Source: Spirochaetaceae bacterium (GTDB lineage Bacteria > Spirochaetota > Spirochaetia > SZUA-6 > Fen-1364). From it: DNA of 11,272 nt. The DNA is taken from assembly GCA_003170115.1 (NCBI GenBank), contig PMZS01000312.1, positions 1-11,272 of the forward strand, in the 5' to 3' direction. Under the pieces are notes generated by a model that had not been told where the DNA came from, did not search any database, and worked only from the letters and a program-made list of their open reading frames with translations. Both the position numbers and the translations under genes were made by a program. The stretch's first letter is position 1, and each line of letters opens with the position of its first letter. Below, piece by piece: positions 1 through 6,031 of this stretch.

Positions 1-42
1 CGGGTTATGAGCCCGACGAGCTGCCAACTGCTCTACCCTGCG
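1..42 (-). tRNA. Initiator tRNA-Met (CAT), 5' part; cut by window edge
   Basis: Read on the minus strand, the 42 bases give positions 1-42 of a tRNA: acceptor strand CGCAGGG, T8, D arm with GG at 18-19, and an anticodon loop with CAT at 34-36. Three G bases at 29-31 face three C bases at 39-41, the mark of bacterial initiator tRNA. The A11:T24 D-stem pair and the C1 start also fit an initiator rather than an elongator. The 3' half (variable loop, T arm, A72) lies outside the window. Confidence 0.93.
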
Positions 43-53
43 TCGTGTCAATA

Positions 54-82
54 AATATAGAAGATTGGGTACATCTCGTCAA
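54..82 (-). promoter_or_regulatory. Promoter for initiator tRNA gene
   Basis: On the minus strand, TTGACG (77-82) is followed by a 17-bp spacer and TATATT (54-59). Eleven bases separate the -10 box from the mature tRNA 5' end, leaving a leader of only a few bases for RNase P. Box quality and ideal spacing make this a strong sigma-70-type promoter. Confidence 0.75.
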
Positions 83-116
83 GAGACGGCAAGCCGACAC
101 TCTGCCGGTTCTTGAC
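78..116. repeat. Dyad embracing two divergent -35 boxes
   Basis: GTCAAGAGACGGCA (78-91) and TGCCGGTTCTTGAC (103-116) are inverted copies matching at 12 of 14 positions around an 11-base centre. The -35 boxes of the leftward tRNA promoter (77-82) and the rightward ABC operon promoter (112-117) are placed exactly symmetrically about base 97. Part of the symmetry comes from the two -35 boxes, but the CGGCA/TGCCG inner arms are not explained by them. It could be an operator shared by both promoters. Confidence 0.5.
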
Positions 117-139
117 ATGTTCTCCCCATCGCGGATAAC
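112..139 (+). promoter_or_regulatory. Promoter for the amino-acid ABC transporter operon
   Basis: A perfect TTGACA (112-117) is followed by a 16-bp spacer and GATAAC (134-139, 4 of 6 to consensus), then an AT-rich stretch. TATAAA at 141-146 is a better -10 hexamer but would need a 23-bp spacer from this -35. The -35 box is the firm part of the call; the exact -10 is uncertain. The resulting leader would be about 20-25 bases. Confidence 0.5.
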
Positions 140-155
140 GTATAAAAATACACTT

Positions 156-162
156 AAGGAGG
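156..162 (+). promoter_or_regulatory. Shine-Dalgarno AAGGAGG that fixes the start at 168
   Basis: AAGGAGG lies 5 bases (TTTTT) before the ATG at 168. It decides this start over the longer in-frame extension back to position 45, which would run through the promoter. Confidence 0.9.
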
Positions 163-167
163 TTTTT

Positions 168-923
168 ATGCTCAGAAAGATTCTCACGGGCCTGATGCTT
201 GTCGTGCTCTTGTTCGGCGTGATTTCCTGTGCCAAGAAAGAGCCCACCAAAATCACAATCGCCTCGGATGCCACCTTCCCGCCAATGGAGATGGTGGACA
301 CCAACAAGAACATCGTCGGTTTCGACATCGACCTCATGAACGCCGCGGCGAAGGCCGGCGGGTTCACCGTCGAGTTCAAGAATACGGCGTGGGACGGCAT
401 CTTCGCTGGACTGAAAGACGGCAAGTACGACGCGGTCATGTCATCGGTGACGATCACCGACGAGCGCAAGAAGACGATTGACTTCTCCATGCCGTACATC
501 AACGCGGGCCAGATCCTCACCGTGCGCGCCGATGAGAGCAGCGTCATGACCCTCGCGGACCTGAAGGGAAAGACCGTCGGGGCACAGATTGGCACCACGG
601 GCGCCTTCGAGATCGACAAGGTGAAGGCGGCCAGTAACATCAAGGAGAAGACCTACGATGAGATCGGCCTCGCCTTCGAGGATCTCGCCAACGGCCGCAT
701 CGACGGCGTGGTCGTGGACAACCCGACCGCGGCCAGCTACGCCCTGCAGAACGACAAGTACAAGGGCAAGCTGATCACCGTGGGCAAGCCCTTCACGGAG
801 GAGTACTACGGAGTAGCGGTGAACAAGGGGAACACGAAGGTTCTCGACCTCATCAATGCGGGCCTGAAGAAGGTCATGGACGCGGGTGCGAACAAGGCCA
901 TCGAAGACAAGTGGCTGAAGTAG
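168..923 (+). CDS. Polar amino-acid ABC transporter substrate-binding lipoprotein
   Basis: A 251-residue family 3 solute-binding protein (HisJ/GlnH type) that would capture a polar amino acid outside the inner membrane and deliver it to the next gene's permease. Residues 1-20 are a lipoprotein signal with a lipobox V18-I-S-C21; the mature part is the usual size for the family. Pocket residues can be placed by family pattern: F37, T95, R100 (alpha-carboxylate), the GTTG turn at 142-145, and D184 (alpha-amino group). Position 140, which aligns with the glutamine-contacting Lys of E. coli GlnH as I recall it, is Gln, so glutamine should not be assumed as ligand. It is first in an operon with the permease (13-base overlap) and ATPase. 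Family call is firm; ligand is unknown. Confidence 0.93.
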   Translation: MLRKILTGLMLVVLLFGVISCAKKEPTKITIASDATFPPMEMVDTNKNIVGFDIDLMNAAAKAGGFTVEFKNTAWDGIFAGLKDGKYDAVMSSVTITDERKKTIDFSMPYINAGQILTVRADESSVMTLADLKGKTVGAQIGTTGAFEIDKVKAASNIKEKTYDEIGLAFEDLANGRIDGVVVDNPTAASYALQNDKYKGKLITVGKPFTEEYYGVAVNKGNTKVLDLINAGLKKVMDAGANKAIEDKWLK

Positions 924-1765
924 AGAGTGCAAAGTCGACCGGCGTTTCGAAAGAAGCGCCGGTCTCTCCCCGCGGTGATCCGCGTTTGGGCAGGGGCGCA
1001 CGGATCGAAGTCACGGACGGGGCGCTGATTCCCGGCCGCGGTGAGAAGGCCACGTTCTCCGCGTGGCGGATCTCGTTCTTCGGGGCACTGGCTCTTCTGG
1101 TCGGCCTTTTCCTGTTCAAGCCCCACCCCTACCGGGACATCATGCTGTTCCTGCCGGATGGCATCCTGAAGACCTTCGAGGTCACGGTGATGTCCATTGC
1201 CTGCGCCCTGATCATCGGTCTTTTCGCGGGACTCGGCAGAATCTCCCGGGTGAGGATCATCAACAGGATCGCGACCATCTACGTGGAGGTCATCCGCGGG
1301 ATCCCCCTTCTCGTGCAGATCTTCTACATCTACTACGCGCTGGGAAAGCTCATCCAGGTGCCGGACATCCTTGCGGCGGTCATCGCCATGGCGGTCTGTT
1401 ACGGCGCCTACCTCGGGGAGATCTTCCGCGCCGGCATCCAGTCCATCCACAAGGGACAGATGGAAGCGGCCATCGCCCTCGGCCTCACCCGCGGCCAGGC
1501 CCTCCGCAGGATCATCCTGCCCCAGACGGTCCGGGTCGTCCTGCCTCCGCTGGGCAACGAGTTCATCGCCCTGCTGAAGGACTCGTCCCTGGTGTCGATC
1601 CTCGCCGTGTCGGACCTCCTCCGCAGGGGACGCGAATACGCCTCCAAGACCTTCGACTACTTCGAGGCCTTCACAGTGGTTGCCCTGGTTTACCTCGTGA
1701 TGACGCTGTTCTTCTCGCGGCTGGTGGCGTTGATGGAGGAAAGGATGAACCAGCGTGGCAGATAG
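911..1765 (+). CDS. Polar amino-acid ABC transporter permease (HisM/GlnP family)
   Basis: A 284-residue inner-membrane subunit that forms the channel for the amino acid. From about residue 82 it follows the His/Glu/Gln/Arg permease pattern. The cytoplasmic EAA loop is at about 170-205 (E187-A-A, G191-L-T, ending ILPQ), which docks on the ATPase. Hydrophobic segments lie near 55-69, 90-108, 131-143, 152-165 and 253-270. The first 50 residues are hydrophilic, rich in charge, Pro and Gly, and have no family counterpart. The GTG at 911 overlaps the upstream gene by 13 bases and has a poor ribosome site. TTG at 986 is an alternative that removes half this tail. An ATG at residue 78 would lose the first membrane segment and is less likely. 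A single permease suggests a homodimer. Confidence 0.9.
   Translation: MAEVESAKSTGVSKEAPVSPRGDPRLGRGARIEVTDGALIPGRGEKATFSAWRISFFGALALLVGLFLFKPHPYRDIMLFLPDGILKTFEVTVMSIACALIIGLFAGLGRISRVRIINRIATIYVEVIRGIPLLVQIFYIYYALGKLIQVPDILAAVIAMAVCYGAYLGEIFRAGIQSIHKGQMEAAIALGLTRGQALRRIILPQTVRVVLPPLGNEFIALLKDSSLVSILAVSDLLRRGREYASKTFDYFEAFTVVALVYLVMTLFFSRLVALMEERMNQRGR
937..964 (+). other. Stem-loop just after the binding-protein stop codon
   Basis: GACCGGCG (937-944) pairs perfectly with CGCCGGTC (957-964) across a 12-base loop that itself contains the palindrome TTTCGAAA. It begins 13 bases after the TAG of the binding-protein gene and has no U-tract, so it is not a standard terminator. In other transporter operons such hairpins protect the binding-protein mRNA; that role is inferred here. 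If the permease starts at GTG 911 the stem is inside its coding region. Confidence 0.4.
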
Positions 1766-2486
1766 GGTGCGCATCGTCAACGCGTGCAAGTACTTCGGCA
1801 AGGTCGTCGCGCTGAGAAATGCGAGCCTCTCCGTGAAACCCGGCGAGGTCGTGCTTGTCATCGGCCCCTCGGGCAGCGGGAAGAGCACCATGCTCCGCTG
1901 CATCAACCGCCTCGAGCACCTCAGCTCGGGGGAGATCTGGGTGGACGAGGACAAGGTCACCGACCATGCGTCGGACATCCGCAAAATCCGGGAAGAGGTC
2001 GGGATGGTCTTCCAGTCCTTCAACCTGTTCCCGCATCTCACCGCGTTGGAAAATATCACCCTCGCCCCGCGGGTCGTGAAGAAGATCAGCGACACCGACG
2101 CGCGGGACCTGGGGCGGAAACTCCTCGCCCGGGTCGGCCTCTCTGAAAAGGAGACCGTTTTCCCGGAGCAGCTCTCGGGCGGCCAGCAGCAGCGGGTGGC
2201 AATCGCGCGCGCGCTGGCGATGAGCCCGAAGGTGATGCTTTTTGACGAGCCGACCTCCGCGCTGGACCCCGAGATGATCAAGGAAGTGCTGGACGTGATG
2301 GTGGAGCTTGCGAAGGAAGGGATGACAATGCTCGTCGTCTCCCACGAAATGGGCTTCGCCCGTGCCGCCGCGCACACTGTCGTCTTCATGGACAACGGAG
2401 AGATCATCGAGCGCGGGCCTCCCGAGGCGGTGTTCGCGGCTCCGAAGGAAGAGCGCACCCAGAGATTCCTGAAACACATTCTTTGA
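1755..2486 (+). CDS. glnQ: Polar amino-acid ABC transporter ATP-binding protein
   Basis: A 243-residue ABC ATPase of the HisP/GlnQ group that powers import from the cytoplasmic face. All motifs are intact: Walker A GPSGSGKST (37-45), Q-loop Q87, signature LSGGQ (140-144), Walker B MLFDEP (161-166) with catalytic E165, D-loop ALD (169-171) and H-loop H197 in SHEMG. Length equals the family norm. The GTG start at 1755 is preceded by the purine-rich site GGAGGAAAGGA (1735-1745, 9-base gap) and overlaps the permease by 11 bases; GTG 1767 is in frame but badly spaced from any ribosome site. It is the last gene of the transporter operon, with a terminator 25 bases downstream. The symbol denotes the family, not a proven substrate. 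Confidence 0.95.
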   Translation: MADRVRIVNACKYFGKVVALRNASLSVKPGEVVLVIGPSGSGKSTMLRCINRLEHLSSGEIWVDEDKVTDHASDIRKIREEVGMVFQSFNLFPHLTALENITLAPRVVKKISDTDARDLGRKLLARVGLSEKETVFPEQLSGGQQQRVAIARALAMSPKVMLFDEPTSALDPEMIKEVLDVMVELAKEGMTMLVVSHEMGFARAAAHTVVFMDNGEIIERGPPEAVFAAPKEERTQRFLKHIL

Positions 2487-2510
2487 ACAGGGTTGGCGGA
2501 AGGCCGACTG

Positions 2511-2548
2511 GAATTCAAAGAGCCCCCTTCCGGGGGCTCTCTCAATTC
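2511..2548. terminator. Bidirectional terminator between convergent operons
   Basis: AGAGCCCCC (2519-2527) pairs with GGGGGCTCT (2532-2540) over a TTCC loop. The pairing extends outward to GAATT/AATTC, giving 15 of 17 pairs across 2511-2527 and 2532-2548. It sits between the ABC ATPase stop (2486, plus) and the rpsU stop (2579, minus), so it can end both transcripts. T-runs are weak: TCTCTCAATTCTT on the plus side and CTCTTTG on the minus side. Confidence 0.82.
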
Positions 2549-2578
2549 TTGGTCTGATGGGCGCGATTTTCTGAAACC

Positions 2579-2797
2579 CTAGTAACTCTTCATCTGCGAA
2601 ACTTTGCGCGCCCTCTTCATCCGCTTTCGCTGGAGGGCTTTCTTCTTGCGATTGAGAATGGCGGAGGGTTTCTCGAAGAACTCCCTCTTCTTCCACTCCC
2701 GGATGATCCCTTCCTTTTCGACCTGGCGCTTGAAGCGCTTGATCGCCTTCTCGAGGGGCTCATCATCACTGACTTCGATATAGGCTATTGGACTCAC
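2579..2797 (-). CDS. rpsU: 30S ribosomal protein S21
   Basis: S21 is a small, basic subunit protein involved in mRNA-16S rRNA contact at initiation. The core LEKAIKRFKRQVEKEG, then IIREWKKREFFEKPS and a Lys/Arg-rich tail are clear S21 features and closest to spirochaete S21 as I recall it. The coordinates use the GTG at 2797 (72 residues), but the start is doubtful. The strong ribosome site GGGAGGTGA (2794-2802) overlaps that GTG, and is ideally placed, with a 5-base gap, for the ATA codon at 2786-2788. That codon is also where the initiator Met of Borrelia S21 aligns, as I recall that sequence. ATG at 2818 has no ribosome site. The gene begins inside the 3' end of the M23 gene and is the last of the recO operon, so translational coupling is likely. 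Confidence 0.93.
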   Translation of the reverse strand: MSPIAYIEVSDDEPLEKAIKRFKRQVEKEGIIREWKKREFFEKPSAILNRKKKALQRKRMKRARKVSQMKSY

Positions 2798-3899
2798 CTC
2801 CCTTCGGTGCGATAGCATGATCAATGTCGAAGAAATCCGCGTTTTTGTCAAGGAGAGGTCCCCGCGCGAGCGCATCGGGGTCCACCGCCACACCCAGCTC
2901 CTCCACTTCCCAATGCAGGTGGGGTCCCGTGGCGAACCCCGTCATCCCGACCGCGCCGATCACCTGGCTCTTCTCCACGACCTCGCCCGTTTTGACGGCA
3001 ATCGATGACATGTGATAGTACACGGAAAAGAGACCCGGCAGGTGCTCTATCACGACCGTGTTGCCTGTCAGGATCCGGGCCTCGGCGAACACGACTCGCC
3101 CCCGCCCGCACGCAGGCACTGGAGTTCCCGTGGGTGAGGCGATGTCAACACCGAGGTGCACCGAGTAGCCTTTCGTGCCATCCGAGTAGTCGTATTCCCG
3201 CCTGTCACCGTAGCCCGCGCTCCTGCGTCCGCCGGGAATCGGGATGATGAATGTTCCAGTCTCGAACAGCGCGTCGGGATGGGGGGTGGCGAGGACCGCC
3301 GCGAGGAGGCGGGACTCGTCTTTCTTATGCACGTCAGGGACGGTGGCAATGCCTGTCAGCTCGGCCGTGAGGGGGATCCTCTCGGAGAAAAAGTTTCGGC
3401 CCGTGACCGTGAAGGGCTGGAGCAGGAGGTAGGAACGCTGCCCGGCGGCCGCGCTCAGCGTCAGCGTATATTCTTTCGGAGAGCACCATGCGGGAAGCCC
3501 GACGAGAGCCACCCACATCTCGGTCCCCTGCCGCGATTCCGCGAGAAAGCCCGTTGCCTTCGTGAGGGGGCTCTTCCCGGGGGATCCGATCTGCAGGGAA
3601 AGCGAATCCAGGGGCTCGGCGGACCACACATACATCCGCAGCAGCTGGCCCGGCGCCCCGTCCAGCGAGATGCCCGTCCGCGGATGCAGCTCCTGCTCAC
3701 CGGGGGGAGAGATCATGAACTGGCCCCGAACGGGCCGCAGCTCACCGTTTTCCACCGTGAAAACCGCGCCATCGTCCGTCACGCATGTCGCGGGTGATGG
3801 GCGCGTAAGCGCGACCATGTCCCCCTGTACCGCGGCGGGTGCGGCCGAAACGGCAAGCAGCAGTGCCACCTCCGCCGCAAATGCGCGGAGGGCGCTCAT
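2766..3899 (-). CDS. Secreted M23 (LytM-type) metallopeptidase
   Basis: A 377-residue cell-envelope peptidase expected to cut peptidoglycan peptide cross-links. An N-terminal signal (about 1-25, hydrophobic AAEVALLLAVSAAPAA) exports it. Residues 30-215 are a beta-rich region I do not recognise. The M23 domain is at about 225-340 and all metal and catalytic positions are present: H248 and D252 (HLGVD), H296 (YYHMSS), H327 and H329 (HLHWE). So it should be active, unlike the degenerate EnvC/NlpD types. The ATG at 3899 overlaps the recJ stop as ATGA; longer frames upstream lie inside recJ. Its 3' end carries the ribosome site and start of rpsU. Substrate bond and partner are unknown. Confidence 0.92.
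   Translation of the reverse strand: MSALRAFAAEVALLLAVSAAPAAVQGDMVALTRPSPATCVTDDGAVFTVENGELRPVRGQFMISPPGEQELHPRTGISLDGAPGQLLRMYVWSAEPLDSLSLQIGSPGKSPLTKATGFLAESRQGTEMWVALVGLPAWCSPKEYTLTLSAAAGQRSYLLLQPFTVTGRNFFSERIPLTAELTGIATVPDVHKKDESRLLAAVLATPHPDALFETGTFIIPIPGGRRSAGYGDRREYDYSDGTKGYSVHLGVDIASPTGTPVPACGRGRVVFAEARILTGNTVVIEHLPGLFSVYYHMSSIAVKTGEVVEKSQVIGAVGMTGFATGPHLHWEVEELGVAVDPDALARGPLLDKNADFFDIDHAIAPKGGESNSLYRSQ
2794..2802 (-). promoter_or_regulatory. Strong rpsU Shine-Dalgarno GGGAGGTGA, no canonical start at normal distance
   Basis: Minus-strand GGGAGGTGA is nearly a full anti-SD match. Five bases downstream is ATA (2786-2788), not ATG, GTG or TTG. The GTG contained in the site itself (2795-2797) has no spacing. 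The site lies within the M23 peptidase coding region. Confidence 0.7.
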
Positions 3900-6031
3900 T
3901 TCTGTGCGCCGCCTTTCATGCGCGGATTCTCGAGGTCGAGAATCGTGAGCTGGAGGTTCTCTCCACCCCCGTAGGAGTTTCTGCCGAGACGGTAGACGAC
4001 ATCCACCGCGTCGCCGATCGTGAACTCCCCGGGGAACCGTGGCGCGGCATTCCAGTATACGGCGGGCCACCTGGTTGAGCCTGCCTCCAGGAGCAGCTTC
4101 AGGTGATTGAGATCCTTTCGGCCAATGAGCTCACAGTGGGCAACCTTCATCCCCCGGGTAAGGAACACGAGGGGCGCGTTTCCTTCTCCGTAGGGCTCGA
4201 AAAGGTCGACGGTCTTCTGCAGATCGGGTGAGAGAAAAGTGAGGGGGATCTCCGCATCGATGCCGATTGACTCTCCTTCCGTCACCGCGGGCTGGGGGAT
4301 CTCGTCGGCGCGCGTGAAGAAGTCGTCCACGAAAGCGTCCAGGCGGCCCCGCTCGATGCTGAACCCGCCCGCGAAGTCGTGCCCGCCAAAGCTGAGAAAA
4401 TCCGGCCCGTGCCGGCCGAAGAAGTCGGCAATCATCCGCTGCCTGTTGCTGCGGATCGAGCCGACGGCCGTGTCTGCTCCGACCGCCATTACAATTGCCG
4501 GCGTCTTGAAAAATCCCTGCAGCCGTGAAGCGATGATGCCGGTGATGCCGCGCTGGATGCGCTGGTCATGGACGAGGATGCATCTGCCTCCCGAGCGCTC
4601 CAGGGAGTCCTTCGCCTGCCTGAGGACCAGGTTCCACGTGCTCTCACCGAGGCTCTTTCGTTTTCCATCCAGGAGGAACAGCTGCTCCACCAGCGGCTCC
4701 GCCTCTTCCGGGCTCCGCGCAAGGAATAGGCGCGTTGCCGTTCCCGGCTCTCCCATGCGGCCCGCGGAGTTGAGCAGAGGGGACACCTGCCAGGCGATGT
4801 CCGTGGTGCTTATCCGCTTGCCCAGGAGGTCCTTCCGGCGGAAAACCTGGCGCAGGCCGTCGCGCTCCGAGGCTCGCAGCAGCGCGAGACCCCGACGGAC
4901 GAGGATGCGGTTTTCGTCAACAAGCGGCATGAGGTCGGCGAGCGTACCCAGCGTGACGAGGTCGAGCCGCGCGTAGACCGGTGCCAGCCTCTCCTGCTCC
5001 CGCGCGAGCACGAGGGAGACGAACGTTTCCTGGAGCACGTCGATCTCCGTGAGCGGCCTGCCGGAAAATATCGTGCTCCGCGACGACTGCTGAAGCCTGA
5101 GGAGGCTCTTGCCGGCCAGTCCGGGGAGAAACTGCGAGATCAGCGGCGCGAGGTCGGAAATGGAAATCGCCGCCCCGGCTCCGAATGCCCTCTCCAGCAG
5201 CCGGGCCTGGGGAGGTGCCTCAAGGACGAGCACCTCCTCACCCGAGATGAATCCGGCGAGGCGGCTCCTCTCGAAGGACACGAGACCGGGCACGAAGCTC
5301 TCCGAAATCCGGTCCGTCTCCACGAGGTTGGTGAGCCGCACCGCTTCCACGACGACTGTCTCATTGGCGGGCCGCGCATTCAGCAGGCAGATCGAGGCGC
5401 CGAAAAACGGGGATCGTGAGAAGCGCAACGCCCATTCCACCTTGAATGCGACCGCGCACCCGCAGAGGTCCCTGAACGGGTAACCGGGCAGCTTGGGATC
5501 CACCACCGCGGCGGCAGCCGGAATTTCGGGCGGTGGGTTGTGGTGATCGATCACGACTGTCTCTATCCCGAGCGAGGCCGCGCTCTCGATCTCCTGGATG
5601 TTGGAAACTCCGCAATCCACGGTGAGCAGCAGGCTGACACCGGCGGTCGCGGCTCGTTCAACGACGCCTTTCGAAAGGCCGTAGGACTCCTCCCCTTCAG
5701 GCAGCATCCACTGGACGTCGGCCCCCATGTCCTGCAGGGCCTCGAAAAGGAGGACCGTCGAGGTGATGCCGTCCACGTCCCTGTCCCCGAAGATGAGGAT
5801 CTTCTCCCCGCTGTCAACGGCGGCGTTGATCCGCTCCACCGCCTCCGCCATGGACGGCATGAGGAAAGGGTTGTGCAGGCCACGCGGGTCATCCAGGAGG
5901 AAAAAGCGGATCGCTTCAGGCGTGGTCAGGCCGCGGCGCACGAGGATCGTTGCCGTCAGGAGATCAATCTCGTAGCGGCGCGCCATTTCCTTTACGGTTG
6001 CGGAGTCGATGGCCGGTTTGTTCCACTTCAT
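3896..6031 (-). CDS. recJ: Single-stranded-DNA 5'-3' exonuclease RecJ with an inserted domain
   Basis: RecJ degrades single-stranded DNA 5' to 3' in recombination and mismatch repair. DHH-family motifs are present: DRDVDG (83-88), VDCG (138-141), DHH (162-164) with D178, and GTLADLMPL (362-370). The DHHA1 domain has GRMG (424-427) and SFGGHDFAGG (547-556), and an OB-fold tail contains FEPYGEGN (611-618). The protein has 711 residues against 577 in E. coli. The excess is a block of about 140 residues between DHH and GTLAD, described separately. The first motif has Arg84 where most RecJ proteins have Tyr. The ATG at 6031 overlaps the phosphorylase stop as ATGA, behind GGAGGAGA with a 10-base gap. 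It shares an operon with recO, a partner in the same pathway. Confidence 0.95.
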   Translation of the reverse strand: MKWNKPAIDSATVKEMARRYEIDLLTATILVRRGLTTPEAIRFFLLDDPRGLHNPFLMPSMAEAVERINAAVDSGEKILIFGDRDVDGITSTVLLFEALQDMGADVQWMLPEGEESYGLSKGVVERAATAGVSLLLTVDCGVSNIQEIESAASLGIETVVIDHHNPPPEIPAAAAVVDPKLPGYPFRDLCGCAVAFKVEWALRFSRSPFFGASICLLNARPANETVVVEAVRLTNLVETDRISESFVPGLVSFERSRLAGFISGEEVLVLEAPPQARLLERAFGAGAAISISDLAPLISQFLPGLAGKSLLRLQQSSRSTIFSGRPLTEIDVLQETFVSLVLAREQERLAPVYARLDLVTLGTLADLMPLVDENRILVRRGLALLRASERDGLRQVFRRKDLLGKRISTTDIAWQVSPLLNSAGRMGEPGTATRLFLARSPEEAEPLVEQLFLLDGKRKSLGESTWNLVLRQAKDSLERSGGRCILVHDQRIQRGITGIIASRLQGFFKTPAIVMAVGADTAVGSIRSNRQRMIADFFGRHGPDFLSFGGHDFAGGFSIERGRLDAFVDDFFTRADEIPQPAVTEGESIGIDAEIPLTFLSPDLQKTVDLFEPYGEGNAPLVFLTRGMKVAHCELIGRKDLNHLKLLLEAGSTRWPAVYWNAAPRFPGEFTIGDAVDVVYRLGRNSYGGGENLQLTILDLENPRMKGGAQK
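4997..5401 (-). other. RecJ insertion (residues 211-345): degenerate DnaQ-like exonuclease fold
   Basis: Set beside E. coli DnaQ from memory, the insert tracks the whole DEDDh exonuclease fold. SICLLNARPANE then VVVEAVRLTN match the first two strands. SGEEVLVLEAPPQARLL matches RGAELVIHNAAFDIGFM without gaps. ISDLAPLISQFLPG...SLLRL matches VTDSLAVARKMFPG...SLDAL. PLTEIDVLQET matches the HGALLDAQILA helix. Catalytic positions are lost: D/E of motif I become N218/R220, D of motif II becomes Q275, and the motif III His becomes P326; only D331 remains. This is alignment by eye, so the fold assignment is a hypothesis. Confidence 0.5.

Noticed and set aside
141..146. TATAAA as the -10 box of the transporter promoter
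   Set aside because: It is 23 bp from the perfect TTGACA, too far; no acceptable -35 lies 16-18 bp upstream of it. Kept only as an alternative.
806..2545. 579-codon open frame on the minus strand, antisense to the ABC transporter operon
   Set aside because: Its translation has low-complexity Arg/Ser/Asp/His runs and no recognisable domain, while the plus strand encodes three complete conserved proteins. It is a GC-bias shadow.
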